64,000 nucleotides of DNA. Origin: an uncultured Sutterella sp. (GTDB taxonomy: Bacteria; Pseudomonadota; Gammaproteobacteria; Burkholderiales; Burkholderiaceae_F). Positions 24,658 to 33,121 of this stretch are shown in pieces (position 1 is the stretch's first letter; every line of letters begins with the position of its first letter). The DNA is taken from NCBI GenBank assembly GCA_902463725.1, contig CABQGK010000006.1:1-64000 (forward strand). The letters are read 5' to 3'. The notes under the pieces are model-generated. The model worked only from the letters and a program-made list of their open reading frames with translations. It was not told the DNA's origin and searched no databases. A program made the position numbers and the translations under genes.

Positions 24658-25761
24658 ATGGCCTCGTCAAAACAACCTCCGCGCCCCGAGCGACTTGAAG
24701 GGGAGCAACGCGAGAAGGCTCTGAAAGCTGCCCTTGCTAGCATTGAAAAGCAATTTGGTAAGGGTGCCATCATGCGCATGGATGACGAAGTGGCGCCCGA
24801 AAATATCGAGGTTGTGAGCACTGGCTCCCTTGGGCTAGACCTTGCGCTTGGCGTCGGTGGATTACCTCGTGGTCGCGTGATTGAAGTCTATGGTCCTGAG
24901 TCTTCTGGTAAAACCACGCTGACACTGCATGTGATTGCTGAAATGCAGAAGATAGGTGGTACCTGCGCCTTTATTGACGCGGAGCATGCGCTCGATATCC
25001 AATATGCTCAGCGCTTAGGGGTCAAGGTCAAGGAGTTGCTTTTGTCGCAGCCTGATACGGGTGAACAAGCGCTTGAAATCACCGATACGTTGGTGCGCTC
25101 TGGCTCGATTGACCTGATCGTAGTGGACTCGGTGGCTGCCCTCACACCCAAGAGTGAAATTGAAGGTGAAATGGGTGACTCGCTTCCGGGGTTACAGGCA
25201 CGCCTTATGTCGCAGGCTCTGCGCAAGTTGACAGCTTCTATTACACGCACGAAGTCAATTGTCATTTTCATCAACCAGATGCGCATGAAGATTGGTGGTT
25301 ATGGAAATCCAGAGACGACGACGGGTGGCAATGCCCTCAAGTTTTATAGCTCAGTTCGTTTAGACATTCGTCGTGTAGGCGCTATCAAAAAGGGTGAAGA
25401 GGTCATTGGTAACGAAACACGCGTCAAGGTTGTGAAGAATAAGGTGGCGCCTCCGTTTAAGAGTGCTAAGTTTGACATCCTTTACGGGGAGGGTATCTCC
25501 CGTTTAGGAGAGTTGATTGATATCGGTGCAGATCTGAGCATCGTGGAAAAGGCGGGCGCTTGGTATACCTGTGAGGGCAACCGCTTACAGGGTAAGGACA
25601 AGTTGCGCGAATTCTTGCGTGATAACCCTGACGTGGCTGCATCGTTGGAAGCAAAAATCCGAGAACGTAAGAGCGTGCACATCAATAAGGCGCTCGCCGA
25701 TGTCGAGCCAGAAGTGGTGAGCGTGGATGACGAAGAGCCGCCACCCGAACCTGAGTTCTAA
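24658..25761 (+). CDS. recA: Recombinase RecA
   Basis: RecA forms filaments on single-stranded DNA, drives homologous pairing and triggers LexA cleavage in the SOS response. The 367-residue protein has the Walker A 'GPESSGKTTLTLHVIAEMQK', the conserved 'FIDAEHALDIQYAQRLGV', loop L1 'EGEMGDSLPGLQARLMSQAL' and the L2-containing 'NQMRMKIGGYGNPETTTGGN'. The C-terminus is acidic ('VVSVDDEEPPPEPEF'), the usual autoregulatory tail. Its N-terminus is lengthened by a polar stretch before 'KALKAALASIEKQFGKGAIM'. The recX gene follows after 63 bases that contain a weak hairpin, the normal arrangement. Upstream I see a stable leader hairpin but no recognisable LexA box. Confidence 0.98.
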   Translation: MASSKQPPRPERLEGEQREKALKAALASIEKQFGKGAIMRMDDEVAPENIEVVSTGSLGLDLALGVGGLPRGRVIEVYGPESSGKTTLTLHVIAEMQKIGGTCAFIDAEHALDIQYAQRLGVKVKELLLSQPDTGEQALEITDTLVRSGSIDLIVVDSVAALTPKSEIEGEMGDSLPGLQARLMSQALRKLTASITRTKSIVIFINQMRMKIGGYGNPETTTGGNALKFYSSVRLDIRRVGAIKKGEEVIGNETRVKVVKNKVAPPFKSAKFDILYGEGISRLGELIDIGADLSIVEKAGAWYTCEGNRLQGKDKLREFLRDNPDVAASLEAKIRERKSVHINKALADVEPEVVSVDDEEPPPEPEF

Positions 25762-25777
25762 TCAACGCATCTAATCT

Positions 25778-25802
25778 AGGGCATCCGTACTATGGGTGCC
25801 CT
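25778..25802 (+). terminator. Weak hairpin between recA and recX
   Basis: AGGGCA pairs with TGCCCT, with a wider loop. No T-run. It may partly stop recA transcripts and so keep RecX levels below RecA, as known for recA-recX in other bacteria; that role is inferred. Confidence 0.4.
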
Positions 25803-25824
25803 TGCTATATGAGGATGAAAGAAC

Positions 25825-26760
25825 GTGGCAGATACACGAGCACAGAAGCAAGGTGTGGTTTTTGTCTGGGGAGAGGACGACACACTGTTTGAGGCTGAGC
25901 AACTTCCACCTAAAGAGTTCGTAGCACTCGAGGGGGCGCCCTCTCTTGAGCGCAACCCGATTGTGACGGATGTGCCTGTTGATATTCAGATTGATGCAGA
26001 GCTACTAGAAAATGATGTAGGACCTAGGCGCACCATGCGTCGCCGCAGTACACATACAAGCGCGAGAGGACTACAGCATCAGGAGGAGAGCGTAGCGCCT
26101 CCAGAAGCGGGTGAGGCTTTGGCAGAGGGGACGCTCGATGACAGTGAAGAGCAAGAGCGGCGCGTTTCGCTAGAAGAGGCTGAACTTAATACCTTCAACC
26201 TAAAACAGGATGAAGATGGCTTTTGGCAGCCTAAGAAATCACGCTCGTCGCGGCAGCGCAAACCGCGCGCAGAGCAGCCCAAACGAAGTCTATTTGCGCA
26301 GGCGGTCGATTGTTTGAGCCGACGTGAATACTCTAGAGCAGAGCTCAGAAAGCGACTCATGAGGGATGCGCGAGACGAGGAACGCGAGGCGCTTGCCGCT
26401 GAAGTTGATCAGGTGATTGAGCGTTTAGAGGGGTTGGGCTACCTCTCTGATAAACGCTTTGCTGAAGGACGTGTACGGATGCGAGCGTCGCAATTGGGCA
26501 ACGCACGTATTCGGGGCGAACTTCGACGTCTCGGTGTCGGCGAAGAGGCGATTCGCGAAGCGATGGATGAACTCACAGAGGCTGAAGATGTTCGCGCATG
26601 GCGTGTTTGGAAAAAGCGCTTCAGCGAGTTACCCACCTCTGCCAAGGAGAGAGATCGACAGATCCGCTACCTGCTTTATCGTGGTTTTTCGATGAGTGCC
26701 GTGGAGCGAGTAATTCGGGGACGCGTTGAGCCTCCAGAGGAGCAAGGCTTTTGGGACTAG
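25825..26760 (+). CDS. recX: RecX regulatory protein with long N-terminal extension
   Basis: RecX binds RecA filaments and limits their growth and activity. The RecX core spans about residues 155-311: 'AVDCLSRREYSRAELRKRLM', 'VIERLEGLGYLSDKRFAEGR', 'LGNARIRGELRRLGVGEEAI' and 'RQIRYLLYRGFSMSAVERVI', the three-helix repeats of the family. Typical RecX proteins have 150-170 residues; this one has 311 because of a polar N-terminal extension of about 150 residues, acidic in the middle ('GTLDDSEEQERRVSLEEAEL') and basic just before the core ('KKSRSSRQRKPRAEQPKR'). The start is GTG, supported by AGGATGAAAG upstream. It follows recA closely and is probably cotranscribed with it. Confidence 0.9.
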   Translation: MADTRAQKQGVVFVWGEDDTLFEAEQLPPKEFVALEGAPSLERNPIVTDVPVDIQIDAELLENDVGPRRTMRRRSTHTSARGLQHQEESVAPPEAGEALAEGTLDDSEEQERRVSLEEAELNTFNLKQDEDGFWQPKKSRSSRQRKPRAEQPKRSLFAQAVDCLSRREYSRAELRKRLMRDARDEEREALAAEVDQVIERLEGLGYLSDKRFAEGRVRMRASQLGNARIRGELRRLGVGEEAIREAMDELTEAEDVRAWRVWKKRFSELPTSAKERDRQIRYLLYRGFSMSAVERVIRGRVEPPEEQGFWD

Positions 26761-26788
26761 TTCGTGCAATATGATAGGTTAGAGCTCT

Positions 26789-26815
26789 TTGGCTGTAAGT
26801 GCAAAATGCTACAAT
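26789..26815 (+). promoter_or_regulatory. Candidate promoter for terC
   Basis: TACAAT (26810-26815) is a 5/6 match to the -10; TTGGCT (26789-26794) could be the -35, though the 15-base spacing is short. Transcripts would begin near 26822, after the upstream GTG but before the TTG start chosen for the gene. Confidence 0.4.
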
Positions 26816-26852
26816 CACAGATCCGATACCGTCCTCATTTGGAGAGAATATT

Positions 26853-27578
26853 TTGGAATACCTCTACGACTTGCTGACCAACCTGCATTGGGGTGCAGTG
26901 GGTCAGATCATCATGATCGACATTCTTCTTGGCGGCGACAATGCTGTGGTCATTGCCATGGCGTGCCGTAATCTGCCAGCACATCAGCGAACCAAAGGTG
27001 TGATTTGGGGAACGGCTGGTGCGATTCTCTTGCGAGTATTGCTGATTGTCTTCGCAGTGATGGTGTTGGATATGCCGCTGTTGAAGGCCGTTGGCGGCGT
27101 ACTCCTTATATGGATCGGTGCGAAGCTCCTATTGCCTGATGATGGTGGCCATGACAAGATTGAAGGTAGTAGCCGGCTTCTCGGTGCTATTAAAACCATC
27201 ATTGTCGCGGATCTCGTGATGAGTTTTGACAATGTGATCGCCATTGCTGGTGCTGCACAGCAGGCGCATGAAGACCATCAAACGCTTTTGGTCATTTTTG
27301 GTTTACTTGTTTCGGTTCCCTTCATTGTGTTTGGGTCCCAGATGGTGATGAAGATCATCGATCGCTTCCCCGCGGTCATTTATTTTGGTGCGGGGCTTCT
27401 AGGATGGATTGCTGGCGGGATGATGGTCTCGGACGGCTTTGTGACCCAGCGTTGGCCAGAGGCTAGTTTCATGCTTCACTACCCCGCAGCAGTTTTAGGG
27501 GCGCTCTTGGTGATTGTGATAGGTCACTTTTGGGGTAAAGCCAAACTCAAGAAGATGGCAGCTTCCAAAGAGGCTTAG
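26853..27578 (+). CDS. TerC/YjbE family integral membrane protein
   Basis: An inner-membrane protein of the TerC family; several relatives export manganese or assist metal loading of secreted enzymes, but the substrate here is not proven. The protein has about seven hydrophobic helices, each half containing the signature acid pair: 'IIMIDILLGGDNAVVIAMAC' and 'IIVADLVMSFDNVIAIAGAA'. This pseudo-repeat is typical of the YjbE subgroup. I start at TTG because GGAGAG lies 6 bases before it and a probable promoter lies between it and the upstream GTG; that gives 241 residues, while the GTG would give 259. It is transcribed alone, ending at a strong bidirectional terminator. Confidence 0.88.
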   Translation: MEYLYDLLTNLHWGAVGQIIMIDILLGGDNAVVIAMACRNLPAHQRTKGVIWGTAGAILLRVLLIVFAVMVLDMPLLKAVGGVLLIWIGAKLLLPDDGGHDKIEGSSRLLGAIKTIIVADLVMSFDNVIAIAGAAQQAHEDHQTLLVIFGLLVSVPFIVFGSQMVMKIIDRFPAVIYFGAGLLGWIAGGMMVSDGFVTQRWPEASFMLHYPAAVLGALLVIVIGHFWGKAKLKKMAASKEA

Positions 27579-27655
27579 CAGTAGGAGCGAGGCGTTGAAC
27601 TTTACTTGTGATTGCCCCTGTGGCAATCACTAGAAGCCTACATGAAGCAACAAGC

Positions 27656-27687
27656 AAAACGGGAATCGTTGTCGCGATTCCCGTTTT
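27656..27687. terminator. Bidirectional terminator between convergent terC and mnmA
   Basis: AAAACGGGAATCG pairs perfectly with CGATTCCCGTTTT around TTGTCG. A-run and T-run flank it on both sides, so it can stop both genes. A second perfect hairpin, GTGATTGCC/GGCAATCAC (27608-27630), lies just before it. Confidence 0.85.
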
Positions 27688-27735
27688 CATATTGACGAGT
27701 CACCTCACATCTGAGGGGAGGTAGCGTGAAGGCGA

Positions 27736-28824
27736 TCAGCGTTGAACGACATCGATAAAGCCGCCGCCGAGGCAGACATCACCTTGATAGAGTACGGCAC
27801 TTTGCCCTGGGGTGGCTGCCCACTGTGGCTCATCAAAGCTAAGGCTGAAGGCGTCCGCACCCACGCTCTTGATGCGGCAGGCGCCGTCGGCTTGACGGTA
27901 GCGTGTCTTGACGGTGACGTCATCCTCGAGTGAGGGTGCTATGCCGCGAATCCAACTTGGATGAACAGCGGTGAGTTCGTGCGAAAGTAGCCATGGGTGA
28001 TCGTGCCCTTGGCAGACCCAAAGCGTATTGGTTTTCAGATCTTTGCGAGCGACGAACCAAGGCTCACCTGTGGAGTCTTTCTGTCCTCCGATGCCGATGC
28101 CCTTGCGCTGACCGAGTGTATAAAACGAGAGACCAATATGTTCTCCGATGACGTGTCCCTCGGGGGTTTTAATGGGTCCGGGGTGCGTTGGCAGGTAGCG
28201 GCTCAGAAACTCACGGAAAGGACGTTCTCCAATAAAACAGATGCCCGTTGAATCTTTCTTCTTGGCATTGGGCAGCTTAAGTTGTGCTGCAATCTCACGC
28301 ACCTTTGTCTTGTAGAGTTCGCCCACGGGGAAAATTACGCGTTCAATCTGTTGCTGCGTCAACCTGTGCAGAAAGTAGCTCTGATCTTTACTCGGGTCGA
28401 CCCCACGGAGCAACTCGACACCATGGTCGGTGTGGCGGACTCGGGCATAATGCCCTGTGGCAATATAGTCCGCTCCCATGGCCATAGCATGATCGAGAAA
28501 TGCACGGAACTTGATCTCGGCGTTACAGAGAATGTCGGGATTGGGCGTTCGACCAGCAGTGTATTCTCTTAAAAAATCGCTGAAGACGCGATCCTTGTAT
28601 TCTTTAGCAAAATTGACGGCCTCCATGTCGATGCCAATGACATCGGCGACGCTTGAGGCGTCAAGAAAATCTTGACGAGATGAGCAATACTCACTGTCGT
28701 CATCATCCTCCCAGTTCTTCATGAAGAGCCCGATCACTTCGTAGCCTTGCTCTTTAAGAAGCCAAGCGCTTACGGAAGAGTCGACGCCGCCAGATAGACC
28801 GACAACAACGGTTTTCTTTGTCAT
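27736..28824 (-). CDS. mnmA: tRNA-specific 2-thiouridylase MnmA
   Basis: MnmA adds sulfur to C2 of U34 in tRNA-Lys, -Glu and -Gln, taking it from the Tus relay and activating the base with ATP. The 362-residue protein has the PP-loop 'VVVGLSGGVDSSVSAWLLKE' at the N-terminus and both catalytic cysteines: 'RTPNPDILCNAEIKF' and 'DSTGICFIGERPFREFLSRY'. The 'YIATGHYARV' and 'SKDQSYFLHRL' segments that contact ATP and tRNA are also present, and the C-terminal beta barrel is complete. It diverges from the nitronate-monooxygenase-like gene. Together with MnmC and the tRNA-Lys(TTT) gene nearby it covers wobble modification of lysine tRNA. Confidence 0.97.
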   Translation of the reverse strand: MTKKTVVVGLSGGVDSSVSAWLLKEQGYEVIGLFMKNWEDDDDSEYCSSRQDFLDASSVADVIGIDMEAVNFAKEYKDRVFSDFLREYTAGRTPNPDILCNAEIKFRAFLDHAMAMGADYIATGHYARVRHTDHGVELLRGVDPSKDQSYFLHRLTQQQIERVIFPVGELYKTKVREIAAQLKLPNAKKKDSTGICFIGERPFREFLSRYLPTHPGPIKTPEGHVIGEHIGLSFYTLGQRKGIGIGGQKDSTGEPWFVARKDLKTNTLWVCQGHDHPWLLSHELTAVHPSWIRGIAPSLEDDVTVKTRYRQADGACRIKSVGADAFSLSFDEPQWAATPGQSAVLYQGDVCLGGGFIDVVQR

Positions 28825-28864
28825 GTGGATGGAATCCGAGGTGTGAAATAGAGAGAAAAGAGTC

Positions 28865-28919
28865 AGGGGATGGAGCCCATACGGGTTGAGCCGCTACAAT
28901 AGGCCTCCATCCCCTTTTT
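28865..28919 (+). terminator. Terminator-like stem in the leader of the nitronate-monooxygenase-like gene
   Basis: AGGGGATGGAG (28865-28875) pairs perfectly with CTCCATCCCCT (28905-28915), then TTTTT. The loop holds a small CCCAT/ACGGG hairpin. It ends 20 bases before the start codon of the gene it would control, and no plus-strand gene lies just upstream, so it looks like an attenuator rather than an end-of-gene signal. Confidence 0.55.
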
Positions 28920-28938
28920 GAGGATAAGCCATCATTAT

Positions 28939-30003
28939 ATGACTGACGCTAACAACCTTCGCACTAATGTTGCAGAACTCTGTGGAATCCGCCACGTTTT
29001 TTTGAATCAACCGCTTCCCGCTATGGCGGGACCAGAACTCGTTGCAGCAGTCTCTGAGGCTGGCGGCCTCGGTGTTGTGCCTGCTTTGAGTATGAGTCCT
29101 GAGCAGATTACGACTTTCTGTGCTCGCGTTCGTGAGTTGACGAGTCGCCCATTCGCTATTGCGCTGGATGTGGATGAAACGCCAGTGCGCGTAGAGGGCA
29201 CTGAAGAGCTCTTTGCAACGTTGGCTCCCTTGCTTGAGGAGTTAGGCCTGCCGCTAAACGCAGAGCAGGACCAAGACAACGTTTATGATCTACGGCCTAC
29301 GCACACATATCAGGAACGTTTTGCAGCAGCGCTTGCAGCGAAACCGAACGCCGTGATTGCTATGTTCGATGGGTTCCGAGAACCTGAAGCAGAAGCGCTG
29401 CAAGCGGCTGGTGTGGTCAATATGGCGTATTTCACGTCGGTGCTAGAGGCCAAAGTGTTACATAGTGCAGGCTGCCAGGTGCTCATCGCACAGGGCGCCG
29501 ATGCGTCGGGACCGCGAGTTTCGTTCGGCGGCGCTCGCTATGCGGGAGCCAGTTTACTCACACTTGTACCTGCAGCTATCGAAGCGACAAAATTACCAGT
29601 GATAGCGCTCGGGGGAATCTATTGCCGTAGTCAGGTTGCCGCATTACGTGCGCTTGGGGCTGCTGGCATTATGGTCGGCACTGCGCTTCTTCCGACTGAG
29701 GAGAGCGCTGCGCAAGAGCTGTATCGTTATTGGGCATTACATGGACAGATGCACGATACAATTCTCGCGACGACGTACCACGGGATAAATGGCTGTCGCA
29801 TGCTCAAAAATAGTTTTACAGATTGGGTGTGGCGCGGAGAGCCTATTGGACGAGTTGTTTATCAACGCATTTTTGCGGCGATCGAACAGGCGGCTCGTCG
29901 ATGCGGCAGGCGGGATCTCCTTGTGTATGAACTTGGACTCGGCATCGGACGCTCTGCCTTTGAGCGCGTAGCCGATGCGGTTGAAAATTTATCTGAGAGT
30001 TAG
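28939..30003 (+). CDS. Nitronate monooxygenase-like FMN-binding TIM-barrel protein
   Basis: A 354-residue protein of the nitronate monooxygenase / 2-nitropropane dioxygenase / FabK superfamily. The family outline is clear: 'PAMAGPELVAAVSEAGGLGV' (the N-terminal FMN-loop pattern), 'VLIAQGADASGPR', the phosphate-binding 'LPVIALGGIYCRSQVAALRA' and 'LGAAGIMVGTALLPTEESAA'. In class I enzymes the segment G-x-E-A-G-G-H supplies the catalytic histidine; here it reads G-A-D-A-S-G-P, so the histidine is missing and nitronate oxidation is doubtful. It may be another flavin-dependent reductase. The ATG is used; AGGA is somewhat far upstream. It is preceded by an attenuator-like hairpin and followed by a strong terminator. 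Confidence 0.82.
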   Translation: MTDANNLRTNVAELCGIRHVFLNQPLPAMAGPELVAAVSEAGGLGVVPALSMSPEQITTFCARVRELTSRPFAIALDVDETPVRVEGTEELFATLAPLLEELGLPLNAEQDQDNVYDLRPTHTYQERFAAALAAKPNAVIAMFDGFREPEAEALQAAGVVNMAYFTSVLEAKVLHSAGCQVLIAQGADASGPRVSFGGARYAGASLLTLVPAAIEATKLPVIALGGIYCRSQVAALRALGAAGIMVGTALLPTEESAAQELYRYWALHGQMHDTILATTYHGINGCRMLKNSFTDWVWRGEPIGRVVYQRIFAAIEQAARRCGRRDLLVYELGLGIGRSAFERVADAVENLSES

Positions 30004-30047
30004 AAAAAAACTCGCTCCAATTGGCTTGCTGGGGCGAGTTTTTTTCT
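30004..30047. terminator. Terminator after the nitronate-monooxygenase-like gene
   Basis: ACTCGCTCCA pairs with TGGGGCGAGT (one G-T pair), flanked by a seven-base A-run and a TTTTTTT run. Confidence 0.85.
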
Positions 30048-30276
30048 TTTCTGTGTTGTGTGAGAGCTCCGATCACTAAGAGAAAGCACTTAGAAGAGGT
30101 CGAAAAAAGCGTATTTCTTTCCGTTCAATGGAATTTTTGCGCAAAAAACTAGGGATGATTCACTTCCCCCTCAAATTGCTTTGAACTTTTAGTTTGACTA
30201 TTATCAACGCAAAAGCGCCTCTTTACGATTGTGAAGATGATCGCAAAAAGGTAATAAAAATCCATTTGGAGGCTCC

Positions 30277-31803
30277 ATGACAGAATCCAACATCGAAATT
30301 GGCGGATTGTCCATGAAGGGACGAGCGATCGCGCTATTGGTCGGTCCGCTTCTGGCGCTATTGACGTTCTATCTGCTGCCCGACAGCTATGTTGATGCCG
30401 CTGGCAAAACGGTCGCCTTTGCCTACAAAGGCAAAGCCTGTTTGGCTGTGACGGTTTGGATGGCCGTTTGGTGGTTTACTGAAGCGCTACCGATTGCTGC
30501 GACGGCCATGCTGCCGCTAGTTGTCTATCCCATTCTGCAGATCACGACGCCAGCTGAGGCAATGTCCAACTATGCCTCGGGAACCATTTTCCTGTTCTTG
30601 GGCGGTTTCTTACTTGCCGCAGCGATTCATCGCTGGCATTTGGATCGTCGTATTGCGCTGTCCATGCTGGCGTTGTTTGGAACTAAGCCGAATCAGATGA
30701 TTCTCGGGCTCATGGTTGCCACGGGATTCCTTTCTGCTTGGGTTTCGAATACGGCGACGGCAGCCATGATGGTGCCGATTGCGGTGGCCGTTATGGGGGT
30801 GATCCGTTCTACACAACCCTCTGCGGAGATCTCTCAGGCGGAGAGAAACTTTGGTGTAGCGGTGTTGCTGGGCATTGCGTATGCTGCTTCGATCGGCGGT
30901 ATGGCTACCTTGATCGGCTCACCACCTAATGGTATCTATGCCCGCTTTGTGGAACAGACTTATCACGAGACGGTAACGTTTGTGCAGTGGATGGAACTTG
31001 GGTTGCCTGTTACCCTCATCCTATTGCCTGTGGCCTATCTCTTGCTTACCAAAGTGCTTTTCCCTGCAAAACTTGAAGCCATTCCTGGTGGGCGTGATTG
31101 GGTGAAGAAAGAGCTACATAAGCTCGGCAAGATGACGCGCGGCGAAGTTATCGTGCTCATTGTGTTTGCCGTTGCAGCGCTGCTCTGGATCTTTGGGCCT
31201 GTGATCCGAGATTTCACGGTCAACGGTGCCAAACCCTTTAAGCCGCTCTCTGATACGGTTATTGCCATGGGAGCAGGGTTGTTGCTCTTCATGATTCCAG
31301 TGGATATCAAGCGCGGCATTCACGCCCTCGATTGGAATTCCACCAAAGATGTGGTGGCTTGGGATGTGCTCTTGCTTTTCGGTGGTGGCTTGACGATGGC
31401 TGCCGCCATTCAGAAAACAGGGGCAGCTGCCTTGATCGGCGCACAGGCTAGCATTTTTGCTGGTGCAGGTGAGACGACGATGATGGCTGGGGTAGCAACC
31501 CTCGTGACCTTCGCTACGGAGGTGACCTCCAATACGGCTTTGACGGCAACGATGATGCCGCTCATCTCTGCCGCTGCGGATAGTCTGAAGATCGCGCCTG
31601 AGGGACTCTTGGTGACCACAGCAATTGCCGCATCCTGTGCGTTCATGATGCCTGTGGCTACGCCGCCGAACGCTATTGTGTTCGGGACGGGACGTCTGCG
31701 TATCGGTGATATGGTTAAGGCGGGTTTCCTCCTCAATATCATTGGGGTGATTGTGGTGGTCGCGGTATGTGCGCTACTTGGGCCCCTCGTATTCCCGCAT
31801 TGA
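30277..31803 (+). CDS. DASS family sodium-coupled anion (dicarboxylate/sulfate) symporter
   Basis: An inner-membrane symporter of the divalent anion:Na+ (SLC13) family, which imports succinate-type dicarboxylates, citrate or sulfate with sodium. The 508-residue protein has about 11-12 hydrophobic segments and the two SNT motifs that bind sodium and substrate: 'TGFLSAWVSNTATAAMMVPI' and 'TFATEVTSNTALTATMMPL'. The family signature 'SCAFMMPVATPPNAIVFGTG' lies near the C-terminus. The ATG has GGAGG at 5 bases; a second in-frame ATG lies 12 codons on. Which anion is moved cannot be told from the sequence; dicarboxylate is the likelier guess from overall resemblance. It is monocistronic, ending at a good terminator. 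Confidence 0.92.
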   Translation: MTESNIEIGGLSMKGRAIALLVGPLLALLTFYLLPDSYVDAAGKTVAFAYKGKACLAVTVWMAVWWFTEALPIAATAMLPLVVYPILQITTPAEAMSNYASGTIFLFLGGFLLAAAIHRWHLDRRIALSMLALFGTKPNQMILGLMVATGFLSAWVSNTATAAMMVPIAVAVMGVIRSTQPSAEISQAERNFGVAVLLGIAYAASIGGMATLIGSPPNGIYARFVEQTYHETVTFVQWMELGLPVTLILLPVAYLLLTKVLFPAKLEAIPGGRDWVKKELHKLGKMTRGEVIVLIVFAVAALLWIFGPVIRDFTVNGAKPFKPLSDTVIAMGAGLLLFMIPVDIKRGIHALDWNSTKDVVAWDVLLLFGGGLTMAAAIQKTGAAALIGAQASIFAGAGETTMMAGVATLVTFATEVTSNTALTATMMPLISAAADSLKIAPEGLLVTTAIAASCAFMMPVATPPNAIVFGTGRLRIGDMVKAGFLLNIIGVIVVVAVCALLGPLVFPH

Positions 31804-31828
31804 TCGGCAACTCTTCACGCTAAAGTTG

Positions 31829-31874
31829 GGGGCTGATGAGGTCGCGAGTTTGCGACGGTCATCAGCCCCTTTTT
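31829..31874 (+). terminator. Terminator after DASS symporter gene
   Basis: GGGGCTGATGA pairs perfectly with TCATCAGCCCC, followed by TTTTT. It may also act on lrgB from the other side. Confidence 0.85.
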
Positions 31875-31892
31875 GTCTGAGAGCGGGATGAT

Positions 31893-32624
31893 TTACATCC
31901 CAAGTAGCCGCATGAGCGGAATGGCGAGCATCGGCGCTAGAAAGGCGGTTACCACGCCACTGATACCCATGGCAAGTCCAGAGAACGCGCCAGCCTTTTC
32001 GGAAACCTGAAAGGAGGCGCTAGTCCCCATACCGTGTGCTGTCAAACCAAGCGAAACGCCAATGATGTGATCACGATTGATGCGAACGAGTCGCATAATG
32101 GGGCGTCCAACGATGGAACCGAAAATACCCGTGATTACAACGAGCACGGCGGTGAGGTCAGGCAGACCACCTAACGTTTCTGAGACGCCCATTGCAATCG
32201 GGGTTGTGACAGATTTTGGAATGAGCGAAATAAGTGTCTGCGAGCTCAAACCGAAAGCCCACCCAAGAAGTACCACGGAAACGATGGCGCAGGTGCATCC
32301 CACAACGATGCCGATGGCTAGCGGTAGCCAAAGTTTCGCGAGACGTTGACGCTGCTCGTAAATCGGCACGGCAAGCGCGACCGTTGCTGGCCCAAGCAAG
32401 AAATGGATGAATTGCGCGCCAGCAAAATAGGTTTCATAGGGAACATGAAAGATGAGCAGAAGTGCCATGATCGACAGAATGGCTACGACAATTGGGCTCA
32501 ATAGCGGGTTGAATTTCGCAAACCGGTAGACACGCTGCCCAAAGATAAACGCGATCAGTGTAAGGACAATCCAAAGTGCGGGATTGCCCTTGATGTGATC
32601 GAAGACCGAAAGAATCAGTTGCAT
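31893..32624 (-). CDS. lrgB: LrgB/CidB family membrane protein
   Basis: The partner of LrgA/CidA, an inner-membrane protein linked to control of murein hydrolases in Gram-positives and, in plants and some bacteria, to glycolate/pyruvate-type export. The 243-residue protein has about seven hydrophobic helices and the family pattern 'LLGPATVALAVPIYEQRQRL', 'SLIPKSVTTPIAMGVSETLG', 'GHGMGTSASF'-like 'LTAHGMGTSASFQVSEKAGA'. It begins 2 bases after the lrgA stop, so the pair is one operon. In many proteobacteria this pair is called yohJK. It converges on the DASS symporter gene. Confidence 0.92.
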   Translation of the reverse strand: MQLILSVFDHIKGNPALWIVLTLIAFIFGQRVYRFAKFNPLLSPIVVAILSIMALLLIFHVPYETYFAGAQFIHFLLGPATVALAVPIYEQRQRLAKLWLPLAIGIVVGCTCAIVSVVLLGWAFGLSSQTLISLIPKSVTTPIAMGVSETLGGLPDLTAVLVVITGIFGSIVGRPIMRLVRINRDHIIGVSLGLTAHGMGTSASFQVSEKAGAFSGLAMGISGVVTAFLAPMLAIPLMRLLGM

Positions 32625-32626
32625 CG

Positions 32627-32983
32627 TTAGTCGTCCTTGATATGGAGGAACTTTTGCGCGACAACGATGGTGTACGCGGTGACCACCATGGAGATGATGG
32701 TTGAAATAATGATGACAGAGAAGATGCCAAGCCCTTCAGTCATGAAGCGATGACCTTGACGCATGATTCCGACGCCAGCAGGGACAAACAGCAGAGAAAG
32801 GTTCGTCAGTAGTACCCCAGAGGTGGGACGCACAATACCGATGAGATTGTCTTTGAGGAAGAAGGCCATGAGCATAAGGATCATTCCTAACACTGGCCCA
32901 GGCACTGGTAGCCCTGTTGCGCGGCTTATGATTTCACCTACGACTTGGAAAAAGAGTATTAGAGTAATGGCGTTGAGCATCAT
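32627..32983 (-). CDS. lrgA: LrgA/CidA family holin-like protein
   Basis: A small inner-membrane protein of the LrgA/CidA family with holin-like topology. The 118-residue protein has four hydrophobic segments and the family block 'LPVPGPVLGMILMLMAFFLK', then 'LLTNLSLLFVPAGVGIMRQG', which is highly characteristic. The frame continues seven codons upstream to a TTG, but the chosen ATG has GAGAG close before it. It forms a two-gene operon with lrgB. Proposed roles range from holin-like control of cell lysis to small-organic-acid transport; nothing here decides between these. Confidence 0.92.
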   Translation of the reverse strand: MMLNAITLILFFQVVGEIISRATGLPVPGPVLGMILMLMAFFLKDNLIGIVRPTSGVLLTNLSLLFVPAGVGIMRQGHRFMTEGLGIFSVIIISTIISMVVTAYTIVVAQKFLHIKDD

Positions 32984-33121
32984 AAACTCTCGAGATTGTG
33001 GCAAGCGCTGCCACAGTACAATGGATGATGTCTTGTGGCACTTTTGACGTAGACCGTCATTGTGTCACCATTCCCCGTGTTCAGGGGTGCAGATCATTTG
33101 ATATAGGTTAGAAAAACGGCT

